In this document: positions 42,763 through 51,457 of the stretch, piece after piece
Layout: every line of letters starts with the position of its first letter
Numbering within the stretch: the stretch's first letter is position 1
NCBI RefSeq assembly: GCF_000878135.1
Contig: NZ_JXQZ01000035.1
Span: 1-57,182, forward strand
Reading direction: 5' to 3'
Source: Frigoribacterium sp. MEB024
GTDB taxonomy: Bacteria; Actinomycetota; Actinomycetes; Actinomycetales; Microbacteriaceae
DNA length: 57,182 bases
Made by a program: the position numbers and the translations under genes
Notes under the pieces: model-generated
Told to the model about the DNA's origin: nothing
Databases searched by the model: none
The model's input: only the letters and a program-made list of their open reading frames with translations

Positions 42763-43359
42763 TCATCGCGGCGGGCTCGACGGCAGGGCGGCGGCGAGGA
42801 CGAACTCGAGCGCCTGCAGCTGACGCGCCGTGGTCCATCGGCCGGGGTCGCCCGCCGCGAGGCTCGAGACCCCTTCCACGGCCGCGACGAGGGCCGCCGC
42901 CCGGGTGGCCGCCTCGTCTCGGACCCCGGGATCACCGGCCTCGAGCAACCGGGTCAGACGATCGGCGAACGCGCGACTGTTGCGCGCATGCCGCTCGGCC
43001 AGGACGGGATCGTCGAGCGCCGCCGCCAGGAAGCCGACCCACACGCGGGCCTCGGCGAGACGCTCGTCGTCGGTCGGCAGGGTGCCCAGGACGACGGCAC
43101 GTACGGCGGCGATCGCGTCGCCGGCATCGCGCTCGAGCGCGTCCGAGCGCTCGCGGGTGCGCTCGTGGAGCACGTCTCGAGCGTGGAGCAGCAGGGCCTG
43201 CTTGTCCCGGAAGGTGTGCAGGACGAGGCCCGTCGTGCAACCCGCCCGTTCGGCGACCGCGCGGAGGGTGAGTCCCGTCGGCCCCCGCTCGGCGAGGGTC
43301 GTGAACACGGCGTCCGAGAGGCGCCTCCGGGTGTCGGTCACATCTCGCGTCCTGCTCAT
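42763..43359 (-). CDS. TetR-family regulator
   Basis: The 198-residue protein has its HTH at residues 10-55 (LSDAVFTTLAERGPTGLTLRAVAERAGCTTGLVLHTFRDKQAL). The C-terminal domain matches the TetR_C_6/BetI-like style. Divergent from the GNAT gene at 43410 over 50 bp that contains palindromes with GTAAC arms. It probably regulates the acetyltransferase. Confidence 0.87.
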   Translation of the reverse strand: MSRTRDVTDTRRRLSDAVFTTLAERGPTGLTLRAVAERAGCTTGLVLHTFRDKQALLLHARDVLHERTRERSDALERDAGDAIAAVRAVVLGTLPTDDERLAEARVWVGFLAAALDDPVLAERHARNSRAFADRLTRLLEAGDPGVRDEAATRAAALVAAVEGVSSLAAGDPGRWTTARQLQALEFVLAAALPSSPPR

Positions 43360-43368
43360 CCCGACATC

Positions 43369-43382
43369 GTAACGTCTGTTAC
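43369..43382. promoter_or_regulatory. Operator candidate between TetR and GNAT genes
   Basis: GTAAC-GTCT-GTTAC is palindromic and is followed at once by CCGTAACGG. Both repeat the GTAAC half-site. Confidence 0.6.
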
Positions 43383-43409
43383 CGTAACGGTCGTCACGAA
43401 AGGACCCCC

Positions 43410-43880
43410 ATGAGCTGGACGATCACCCGGACCCCCTTCGACCACCCCGACGCCGGCGGACTCCGCCGCGCGCAACGGGTCGAACTCGACGCCCGGTACG
43501 GCAGCGACGACCACGAGCCCGGCACGCCGCCGTCGGCGGCCGACGTCCCCGTGTTCCTCGTCGCCCGCGCGGACGACGGCCGGCCGATCGCCTGCGGTGG
43601 GCTGCGCCCCCTGGCCGACACGGTGCTCGGCCCGGCCACGGTCGAGGTCAAACGCATGTACGTCTCGCCCGAGGCGAGAGGGTCGGGGGTGGCGACCGCC
43701 GTCCTCCGAGCCCTCGAGGACGCCGCTCGCGACCTGGGCACCCGCTGCATCGTGCTCGAGACGGGCATCCTCCAGCCGGACGCCATCCGCTTCTACGAAC
43801 GGGAGGGCTACGAGAGCATCCCGCCCTTCGGCTCGTACGTCGGATCGGCCGAGTCGGTCTGCTTCGCCCGCGACGTCTGA
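43410..43880 (+). CDS. GNAT-family N-acetyltransferase
   Basis: The 156-residue protein has the acetyl-CoA-binding motif A in VEVKRMYVSPEARGSGVATAVLRALEDAARDLG and motif B in LETGILQPDAIRFYEREGYESIPPFG. AAAGGA precedes the ATG by about 7 bases. The acetyl acceptor is not known. Its gene is divergent from a TetR gene. The 236 bp behind it hold only a GC-rich hairpin at about 43937-43953. Confidence 0.9.
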   Translation: MSWTITRTPFDHPDAGGLRRAQRVELDARYGSDDHEPGTPPSAADVPVFLVARADDGRPIACGGLRPLADTVLGPATVEVKRMYVSPEARGSGVATAVLRALEDAARDLGTRCIVLETGILQPDAIRFYEREGYESIPPFGSYVGSAESVCFARDV

Positions 43881-44116
43881 GCCGTGGCCGCGGCACCCCG
43901 TCGACCCGCCGGCGGCCTCCCGGCCCGCGACGGGACGCCGCCCCCGGGGCGGGACACGTCTTCTGGGGTAGGGACAGCTGCCGGTGGATGCGGCATCGTG
44001 TCCGTCAGACCTCCCGTCGGCGATTCGTGACGAAACCTGCTCGACCCTCGTCCCCATTGCTGAGGCCACGTCCCACCAACGTGCGCCCCGGACGAGAGGA
44101 GGACCAGGAGATCACC

Positions 44117-45127
44117 ATGCCCAGCACCTACATGCCCGCGACCGGACCGGCGCCCGACGAGCGCGCGCCCGACGAGCGCGCACCCGACGAGTTCCGACGG
44201 GACGCCTGGTCGAGCGACGACATCGAGGAGGCGCGCGACAGTCTGCAGACGGTCCTCGCCGGCCGGGACTTCCGTGCTCGCGTCGGCGCGGAGCCGTTCG
44301 CGTTCCGCTTCGCCTCCGCCGGTGACGCCCGTCTGGCGCTGCAGACCGGCACCTTCACCGGTCACCTGCAGGGCACGATCCCGTGGTCCCGGGACTACGT
44401 CGTGTCCTGGTTCCAGCAGGGCTCCGTGACCATCGACCACCCCACCGGTCAACTCACCAGCGTGGGCACCCGGCCGTTCCTGACCCCGACCGAGACGTCC
44501 TTCTCCTTCGTCATGAGCCCCCACCGGCACGGCATCGTCCAGATCGACGGCGCCTTCTTCGAGGAGGTCGCCACCGAACGCCACGCCGGGCCGGCGCAAC
44601 GGATCGTCTTCGACTACGCCGCCGTCCCGAGCGACGTCGCCCTCGCCGCCTGGCAGCGCACCCTCGGCACGGCCACCCCGACGATCGTCGACCCGCGGAC
44701 CCCTCCCCTCGCCCGACACAGTGCCCAGACGGCGATCGTCAGGACGCTGCTGGACGTGTTTCCCTGGCGAGCGGTCGACGTCCCCGACACCCTGCGCACC
44801 GAACGGACGAAACGCCTGCGACTGGCCGCCGAGTACGTGCACGCCTACGCCGACCAGGCGATCTCGTCGGCGGACATCGCCACGGCCGCCGGCATGCACA
44901 CCCGGACCCTGCAGCAACTGATGAACGAGCACCTGGGTTCCAGTCCGTCGAAGTACCTCAGACACGTCCGCCTCGACCGGGTGCGCCAGGACCTCGTCGC
45001 GGGCGACCCGGGGACGACCCTCGTCTCGGAGGTCGCCGGCCGCTGGGGCTTCGGGAACATGGGCCGGTTCTCGGCTGCGTACCTGGCCCGCTTCGGCGAG
45101 CACCCGAAGGACACCCTCGCGCGCTGA
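44117..45127 (+). CDS. AraC-family regulator
   Basis: The 336-residue protein has an N-terminal tail with the repeat DERAP, a cupin-like sensor part (AraC-binding-like_2, about 60-200), and the AraC HTH pair at the C-terminus (ISSADIATAAGMHTRTLQQLMNEHLGSSPSKYLRHVRLDRVRQDL...VAGRWGFGNMGRFSAAYLARFGEHPKDTL). AGGAG lies six bases before ATG 44117. It is followed by an MFS exporter and a hydrolase on the same strand, its likely targets. Confidence 0.9.
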   Translation: MPSTYMPATGPAPDERAPDERAPDEFRRDAWSSDDIEEARDSLQTVLAGRDFRARVGAEPFAFRFASAGDARLALQTGTFTGHLQGTIPWSRDYVVSWFQQGSVTIDHPTGQLTSVGTRPFLTPTETSFSFVMSPHRHGIVQIDGAFFEEVATERHAGPAQRIVFDYAAVPSDVALAAWQRTLGTATPTIVDPRTPPLARHSAQTAIVRTLLDVFPWRAVDVPDTLRTERTKRLRLAAEYVHAYADQAISSADIATAAGMHTRTLQQLMNEHLGSSPSKYLRHVRLDRVRQDLVAGDPGTTLVSEVAGRWGFGNMGRFSAAYLARFGEHPKDTLAR

Positions 45128-45269
45128 GCGGACGACGGCCAGGGTTCCGTCGTCGCCTCCGGTCCGTGTATTGTCTCCCTCACTGAGGTAAAAGGCGTCG
45201 CGATCCGCGACGCACCCGCACGCGGCATCGGACGATCCGCCACTTCTTCCCTCGAAGGAGTGCGCCCTC

Positions 45270-46817
45270 GTGTCGCCCAGCCCCCACCTCATCCGCCGCG
45301 CCGGTCTGCGTACCGGCGACGCGCCTCCTCGCCTCTCGGACGCCTGGATCGCCCTCGCCGGGTTGTCCGCGGTGTTCCTGTTCGAGATGCTCGACAACTC
45401 GGTGCTGAACGTCGCGCTGCCGACGATCGGCCGCGAGCTGGACGCGTCGACGACGGGCCTGCAGTGGGTGTCCGCTGCCTACTCGGTCGCCTTCGGCGGG
45501 CTCATGCTGCTGTTCGGCGCCGTCGCCGACCGCGTCGGCCGCCGCCGCGTGATGCTGACGGGCCTCGTCCTGCTGGCCGCGGCGAGCCTCGCCACCGCGG
45601 CGGTCACGACGACCGGAGAACTCGTCGCCGTCCGCGTGCTCATGGGGGCCGCCGCCGCGATGACCACACCGGGGTCGATGGCGCTGGCGTTCCGCCTCTT
45701 CGACGACGAGCGCCTGCGCGTCCGGGCGCTGACCGTCATCTCGACCGCGGGCCTCGTCGGCCTCGCCGTCGGACCGACGCTCGGCGGGTTCGTGCTGGCG
45801 GTCGCACCGTGGCAGGTGCTGCTGCTCGCCGACGCGCCGATCGCCGTGCTGGCCCTGGTCGGCATCCGGTCGGGCATCGCCCGGGACGACCCCGCAGGGC
45901 TCCGACGCGACCCGGTCGACGTCGTCGGGGCGCTTCTCGGCACGGTGACCGTGTCCGCGGCCCTCGTGACGCCGACCGTCCTCGTGGAGTCGGGTGGCGC
46001 CTCCGGGTGGGGGTGGCTCGGCGTCGCCGTGACCGTCGTCGGCGCCGTCGGGTTCGTGGCCCGGGAGCGGTCGGCCCGACACCCGGTGGTCGATCTCCCG
46101 CTGCTCGCCCGTCCGCTGGTGTCGAGCGGCCTGGCGTTCAAGGCGGCGTCGGGCCTCGCCGTCGCCGGGCTCTCGTACCTGGTGACGCTGCAACTGCAGT
46201 TCGCCTGGGGCTGGCCTCCGGCCCTCGCCGCCGTGGGCACGCTTCCGCAGGTCGTCGTGCTGCTCGCCGGCGGCCGACTCGTCGGGCCGTTCGTCCGGCG
46301 GGTGGGCCTGGGCCGCGCGGCGGGGATCAGCGCGGCGGCCGTCGTCGCGGGTCTCGCGGTCTTCGGCGCCCTGAGTCGCCACGGGTACGTCTGGGTGCTC
46401 GTCGCGCTCGTGCTGGTCGCGGCGGGGATGCGCGTGGTCGGGGTCGTCGCGGGCGCCTCGGTGCTCACCGGCCTGCCCACCGACCGCACCTCGGTCGGCG
46501 CCGCCCTCGTCGACACGTCGAGCGAGCTCGCGAGCGGTGCCGCCGTCACGGCGGCCGGGACGGTCGTCGCCGTCCTCGTCGACGGCAGCATCACCACGAC
46601 CACCTGGACGGCCGCGCGTCTGGCCACGTTCCAGGACGCGCTGACGGTCGCGGGCCTCGGACTCTGCGTCGTGGCCGCCGCGCTCGTCGTGCTCGGGATG
46701 CTCCGGGCCCGGGCCGACGACGGCGGTGCCGACCGCGGCCGTACGGAACCCCCTCCCACACACCTCTCGACCCCTGCCCGTTCGACCACCCCCACCGAGG
46801 AGACCACCCGTGCCTGA
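45270..46817 (+). CDS. MFS drug exporter, DHA2 (EmrB/QacA) family
   Basis: The 515-residue protein has 14 predicted helices. Helix 1 has FEMLDNSVLNVALPTIGRELDAS, the DHA2 motif D1 region, then LQWVSAAYSVAFGGLMLLFGAVADRVGRRRVM (motif A). GTG 45270 follows GAAGGAG. The N-terminal tail contains part of the dispersed motif (45319-). The stop overlaps the hydrolase start by 8 bp. Drug or metabolite export is likely. Confidence 0.9.
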   Translation: MSPSPHLIRRAGLRTGDAPPRLSDAWIALAGLSAVFLFEMLDNSVLNVALPTIGRELDASTTGLQWVSAAYSVAFGGLMLLFGAVADRVGRRRVMLTGLVLLAAASLATAAVTTTGELVAVRVLMGAAAAMTTPGSMALAFRLFDDERLRVRALTVISTAGLVGLAVGPTLGGFVLAVAPWQVLLLADAPIAVLALVGIRSGIARDDPAGLRRDPVDVVGALLGTVTVSAALVTPTVLVESGGASGWGWLGVAVTVVGAVGFVARERSARHPVVDLPLLARPLVSSGLAFKAASGLAVAGLSYLVTLQLQFAWGWPPALAAVGTLPQVVVLLAGGRLVGPFVRRVGLGRAAGISAAAVVAGLAVFGALSRHGYVWVLVALVLVAAGMRVVGVVAGASVLTGLPTDRTSVGAALVDTSSELASGAAVTAAGTVVAVLVDGSITTTTWTAARLATFQDALTVAGLGLCVVAAALVVLGMLRARADDGGADRGRTEPPPTHLSTPARSTTPTEETTRA

Positions 46818-47790
46818 CACCACCACCCTGCCCCGCCCGCCGTTCGACCCCGAGTTCGTCCCCTTCCTGGAGGCGATGGACGCCCGCGGCCGCTTCCGTC
46901 TCGAGACCGAGATGCTGCCGCGGATGCGACAGCTCGAGATGACGGAGGCGCAGCTCGACGAAGGACTGCACGCCCGCGGTCTCGAGAGGCGCAGCATCAC
47001 CGTCCCCGGGCACCTCGGCGCCCCGATCGCCCTCGCGGTCGTCCAGCGGATCGGCCGCACCGGGACGGCGGCCTGCGCCTACGCGATCCACGGGGGCGGC
47101 ATGATGTTCGGCCACCACCTCGGCAACCTCGACTCGTACGACGACTGGCTGCTCGTGCACGACGTCGTCCTCGTCAGCCCCGACTACCGTCTCGCCCCGG
47201 AGCACCCCGACCCGTACCCGGTCGAGGACTGCTACGCCGGCCTGGCCTGGGTCGCCGAGCACGTCGACGAGCTCGGCGTCGACCCCGCGCGGATCGTCCT
47301 CGTCGGCCAGAGCGCCGGAGCCGGACTCGCCGCGGGCACGGCGCTCCTCGCCCGGGACCGACAGGGTCCGGCCGTCGCCGGCCAGGTGCTCGTCAGCCCC
47401 ATGCTCGACGACCGCGACGCGACCCTCTCCGCCCGGCAGTTCGACGGGGTGGGCGTCGCCGACCGGGAGATGACCCGGTTCGGCTGGGACGCCTACCTCG
47501 GCGACCGTCGCGGCAGCGACGACGTGTCGATCCACGCGGCCCCCGGCCGCGCGACCGACCTGGCCGGTCTGCCGCCGGCGTACGTCGACTGCGGCAGCGC
47601 CGAGGTGTTCCGTGACGAGGCCGTCGCCTACGCCGGCGCGCTCTGGGCGGCCGGCGTGCAGGCCGAACTACACGTGTGGCCGGGGGCCTTCCACGGCTCG
47701 GCCAGCATGCTGCCGCAGGCGACCCTCTCGCGACGGGCCGTCGCGGCCCTGCGGGACTGGACCGGGCGCCTCCTCGGCTCTGCCGCCTGA
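46810..47790 (+). CDS. Alpha/beta hydrolase, hormone-sensitive-lipase family
   Basis: The 326-residue protein has the oxyanion motif HGGGM, the nucleophile GQSAGAG, the acid in YVDCGSAEVFRDEAVAYA and the His in GAFHGS. HSL-type esterases cleave short acyl esters. GTG 46810 lies in the end of the exporter gene, with GAGGAG before it. Together exporter and esterase may deal with one ester-type compound under AraC control. Confidence 0.9.
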   Translation: MPDTTTLPRPPFDPEFVPFLEAMDARGRFRLETEMLPRMRQLEMTEAQLDEGLHARGLERRSITVPGHLGAPIALAVVQRIGRTGTAACAYAIHGGGMMFGHHLGNLDSYDDWLLVHDVVLVSPDYRLAPEHPDPYPVEDCYAGLAWVAEHVDELGVDPARIVLVGQSAGAGLAAGTALLARDRQGPAVAGQVLVSPMLDDRDATLSARQFDGVGVADREMTRFGWDAYLGDRRGSDDVSIHAAPGRATDLAGLPPAYVDCGSAEVFRDEAVAYAGALWAAGVQAELHVWPGAFHGSASMLPQATLSRRAVAALRDWTGRLLGSAA

Positions 47791-47855
47791 CCGAGGCCCA
47801 GGCCCAGGCCCGAGCCTGGGCCCGGGCCCGGGCCTGGGCCGGTCACGATCGGCGG
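47791..47855. terminator. GGCCCAGG-rich inverted repeat between convergent genes
   Basis: Direct and inverted copies of GGCCCAGGCCC / GGGCCTGGGCC follow the hydrolase stop and precede the surface protein's end, so they can end both transcripts. They also form a short tandem repeat. Confidence 0.6.
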
Positions 47856-47878
47856 CCTGCGGCAAGGGCGGGACACGG

Positions 47879-50800
47879 TCAGGAGTCCCGTCGGCGGTGC
47901 GCGGCGAGAGCGAGAAGCGCTCCGAGGACGAGGAGGCCGAGCGCGGCGATGCCGATGACGGCCGGTTCGGTGCCCGTGAAGGCGAGCAGACGATCTCTCC
48001 ATTGCGCACCGGGACCGGCCGACGGATTCGAGATCGTGTCCTCGGCGCCGACGGGTGCCTCAGGGTCGAATGGCACCCCCGGGTCGACGGGAGTCCCTGG
48101 GTCGACGGGCGCCCCCGGGTCGACGGGCGCCCCTGGATCGACGGCCGCCAGCAGGCCCGCGTCGATGCTTCGGTCCCTGTCGACCCCGACGAGCTCGTCT
48201 CCCTCGAGGACGGTCGAGAGCACCACCGACGCGGTGCCGTCGGCCGCGACGTCGGAGTCGACGGTCTCGTCATCACCCTGATGGCGTGCGGTCCAGGCCC
48301 TGTCGGGCAGCGAGGAGAACGCGACGGTGTAGGCCCCCGGGCGGAGCCCGTCGAAGACGTACGTGCCCCCGATGTCGGTCGTGGTGTGACGTTCGACCGG
48401 ACGGCCCCGGTCGTCGGCGCCGACGAGGGTCACCGGGAGGGACGGAGTGCCGCTCTCGGCAGGTCCCTGGAGCCCGTCGGCGTCCGCGTCGTCCCACACG
48501 AGGTCACCGACGGCGCCGGCGACGACGGTGATGGAGGCCCTGTTCGAGAAAGCGGGGAGCGCGAGGTTCGTCGCGCGCAGGCCGAACCGGTTCGTGACGA
48601 CGTCTCCGTCACGTGCCTCCGTCGTCGTCGCGGTCAGGTCGTGGGTGACGACCTCGCCGACGTCGACGGCCGTGGTCCGCTGGATGCGGACGGCGGTGAC
48701 GTCCTCGAGCGCCACCCCGTCGCCCCCCGTTCCGATGCGGGACCCGTCGAACCAGGCGGTGTCTCCACCGGGTGCGTTGCTCGGATCGTCACCGTCCAGG
48801 GAGATGCTGCCCGGGGTGGCCGTGGTGTAGCTGACGCGTTCACCGGCGGCGGGGTCGACGGCGACCGGGGCGGCGAGGTCGACCTGTCCACCGCCGGGGC
48901 CGACGGACGGCAGGACGTCGATCAGGTCGACGGCCGCGATGGGGACGGCGTCGGTGTTCCGGTACTCGAGGGCCCAGACGAGCGGGTCGCCGACGACCAC
49001 GGTGGGCTCCTCGGCGGTCTTCTGGACCCCGATGCCGCTCGAGGACTCGACTCGGACACCACGGAGCGCGGTACGCCGTTCCTCGGGCGACAGGTCGTCC
49101 TCGGAGAAGACGCGGGCGGTGTTGTTCACCGACCCCGCCGGGGCGGTGCCGGACACGTCGAGCCGGTAGGTGAGGGCAGTGATCGGACGGTTGGGGACGA
49201 CGTCCTCGAGGGTCCAGACGATGGTCTCGTGGACCTCACCGTCGATCGTCGTGGTCTCGACGCTCGTCGGTTCGAGGGAACTCGAACCACGCTGGTACGT
49301 GGTGTGCGGGGGCAGGACGTCGGTCACCGTGAGGACCTGGGGGCGGCCCCCCTCCGTGGCGTTCGTGAGGGTCGGGTAGAGGGCGTAGTCGACGCTCGTC
49401 CCGGCGACGACGAACGCGGTCTTGTCGGGAGTGGTCGCGGCGCTGGTGCCGGGGTCGACGATCTTCTTCACGATCCTGGCCCTGACCTGGGTGACGATGA
49501 CGCTGTCGGCCAGGGGCCCCGCGCCGTTGACCGCAGGCGCCGTGTCGTGGACCCAGGCACTCGTGCCGTCGAAGATCGAGCCGAAGTCGTAGAGGCGGGT
49601 GTCGTTCGGCGCGGCCTGCACCTCGAAGTAGCTGAAGAGGTTGCCCGCCCTCCCGCCGGCGACCGTCCCGACGGCGCGGATCTTGCCGATCGCGTCGACA
49701 CCGCCGGGGACGTCCTCGGGGCTGTCGTACCAGGGCCCGTCGGAGTCGTCGCACGTGGCGTCACGACCGACGGAGGGGTCGGTGAAGGAGAACGCCGCGT
49801 ACTCGACGCGGACGCCGTCGTTCCACCCGTTGGTGGCGGCGTGGTTGCCGAACAGGGTCGTCAGTTTCTGGAATCGGTTGTCGTAGACGTCGCAGGCGAT
49901 CGCCCCGACGTAGTCCGAGACACCCTTGTTCGCGAGGTTCACCTGGGACCGGATGCGCGTCCCGGGTGTGACGTAGGGGTCACCGGACTTGGCCGAACCG
50001 ACGGCGGTGGAGCCGTCGTCCCGGGTCTGGCCGAGGTGCTTGAAGCCCCCTCCCGGGACGAAGTACGACAGGTTGCGGTCGACGGAGTTGTTCGTCAGCG
50101 GCTCGGTCGAACCCGGGAAGTTGGAGGCACCGCTGATGCCCGTGGTCTGCAGGGGCGTGTAGGTGTTGGTCGCGATCAGGGACTGGCCGGCGTCGAGGCC
50201 GGGAACCCAGATGCTGATGTAGCCGCTGATCACGTAGGGCTTGACGCCCCCCTGGATCGGCTGGCCGGTGGCGCTCTGCGAAGGGATGCCCCGCGACGGC
50301 GTGATGTCGGTGTCGGTGCCCGTGATCGTGACGTCGACGGGCTGCCCCGGGGCGGGTTGGGTGCAGTCGAACCGGCCCGAGTGCAGGACCGCCGTGGACC
50401 TGCCACCGCTGCCGCCGGGGAGGACCGGGAACGTGCGTCCGTCGTTCAGCCCGCAGGCCGCCCTTCCGTCGTGACCGAAGAGGACCGCCGGGGACGGGAG
50501 ATCGCCGAACATGCGGGAGACGTCGTCCTGGAAGGTGAAGGTGCCCGCCGAACGTTCGTAGCCGAGGAGCCCCTGCCCGGGGACGACGGGCTCCCAGGCG
50601 ACGGCCACGGGGTACTGGACGACCGTGCCCTCGGTGCCGTCGGGACCGACGACGCCGGGGTGGAAGTTGGAGTTCGCGACGGATTTGCTGAGATCGAAGC
50701 GAGGCGCGGCGGACACGGTCGTCGACACCGAGGTGACGGGGCCGGCCGGGGCGGCGACGTCGTCACCGGTCACGGTGCCCGTGATCGCGACGGTGCCACC

Positions 50801-51325
50801 GCCCGCCTGCGAGTCGATGGTCAGGACGACCGGGGTGGCGAGGACCTGCCCCTCGCCGACCATGCCGACGTTGCAGGTGAGCTCGGCGCCGACGATCGCG
50901 GAGCCGTCGGCCTGGCAGGTGTTCGGCAGACCGGCCCAGGTGGTGCCGGCGGGTGCGGTGACGGTGAACCGCTCGTTCGTCACCGAACCGCCGTTGGCAC
51001 TGACGGTGACACGGTAGGTGATGGCGTCGAAGGTGCGGACGATGCCGTTGGAGGCGCCGGCGTCGGCACCGGGCCCGTCGGCAGGCGTGAAGGGGCCGCT
51101 GCCGTCGGCACGGCGCTCGATCTCGAGGTCGACGGTCGCGGCCGAGGCCGGTACGGCGGGCGCGGTGGAGGCCGGGGCCGGTGCGGTGGGCGAAGCGGAG
51201 GCGGAAGCGGAGGCCGGAGCGGTGGCGGCGGGCGTCGCCGCGGCAGGTGTCGCCGCGAGGACCGCGGTCACCATCGCCAGGGCCACCGTCACACCGACCC
51301 CTCGGATGCCTGTGGTCGTGTTCAT
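47879..51325 (-). CDS. Large sortase-anchored surface protein with DUF11 and SdrD-B-like domains
   Basis: The 1148-residue protein has a signal peptide (residues 1-35, cut near ATPAAA), an Ala/Ser/Pro-rich stretch, a long strand-rich region and DUF11-type repeats. The clearest repeats are IVKKIVDPGTSA...LTVTDVLPPHTTYQRGS and IGVQKTAEEPTVVVGDPLVWALEYRNTD. An SdrD-B/Cna-B-like domain follows (GDLVWDDADADGLQ...GTYVFDGLRPGAYTVAF). After that come a VDPGAP tandem spacer (48066-48140), the sorting motif LAFTG, a membrane helix and RRRDS. LAFTG fits class E sortases of actinobacteria. No sortase gene is in the window. Its role is probably adhesion or surface coat. Confidence 0.85.
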   Translation of the reverse strand: MNTTTGIRGVGVTVALAMVTAVLAATPAAATPAATAPASASASASPTAPAPASTAPAVPASAATVDLEIERRADGSGPFTPADGPGADAGASNGIVRTFDAITYRVTVSANGGSVTNERFTVTAPAGTTWAGLPNTCQADGSAIVGAELTCNVGMVGEGQVLATPVVLTIDSQAGGGTVAITGTVTGDDVAAPAGPVTSVSTTVSAAPRFDLSKSVANSNFHPGVVGPDGTEGTVVQYPVAVAWEPVVPGQGLLGYERSAGTFTFQDDVSRMFGDLPSPAVLFGHDGRAACGLNDGRTFPVLPGGSGGRSTAVLHSGRFDCTQPAPGQPVDVTITGTDTDITPSRGIPSQSATGQPIQGGVKPYVISGYISIWVPGLDAGQSLIATNTYTPLQTTGISGASNFPGSTEPLTNNSVDRNLSYFVPGGGFKHLGQTRDDGSTAVGSAKSGDPYVTPGTRIRSQVNLANKGVSDYVGAIACDVYDNRFQKLTTLFGNHAATNGWNDGVRVEYAAFSFTDPSVGRDATCDDSDGPWYDSPEDVPGGVDAIGKIRAVGTVAGGRAGNLFSYFEVQAAPNDTRLYDFGSIFDGTSAWVHDTAPAVNGAGPLADSVIVTQVRARIVKKIVDPGTSAATTPDKTAFVVAGTSVDYALYPTLTNATEGGRPQVLTVTDVLPPHTTYQRGSSSLEPTSVETTTIDGEVHETIVWTLEDVVPNRPITALTYRLDVSGTAPAGSVNNTARVFSEDDLSPEERRTALRGVRVESSSGIGVQKTAEEPTVVVGDPLVWALEYRNTDAVPIAAVDLIDVLPSVGPGGGQVDLAAPVAVDPAAGERVSYTTATPGSISLDGDDPSNAPGGDTAWFDGSRIGTGGDGVALEDVTAVRIQRTTAVDVGEVVTHDLTATTTEARDGDVVTNRFGLRATNLALPAFSNRASITVVAGAVGDLVWDDADADGLQGPAESGTPSLPVTLVGADDRGRPVERHTTTDIGGTYVFDGLRPGAYTVAFSSLPDRAWTARHQGDDETVDSDVAADGTASVVLSTVLEGDELVGVDRDRSIDAGLLAAVDPGAPVDPGAPVDPGTPVDPGVPFDPEAPVGAEDTISNPSAGPGAQWRDRLLAFTGTEPAVIGIAALGLLVLGALLALAAHRRRDS

Positions 51326-51367
51326 CGTGTGCGCCTCTCCTGGATCGCGACAGGCCACCCGGAAGGT

Positions 51368-51389
51368 GACATGTTCGAGATCACATGTC
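51368..51389. promoter_or_regulatory. Inverted repeat in the surface-protein promoter region
   Basis: GACATGT and ACATGTC with an 8-bp spacer lie 43-64 bp before the start codon. A -10-like TAGGAT is found on the minus strand at about 51402-51397. It could be an operator. Confidence 0.45.
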
Positions 51390-51457
51390 GGCTGTCATCC
51401 TAGGGCGCGGTCGACCCAGGACGGAACCCACGGAAGGCCGACGGAGCGACCCGATCG

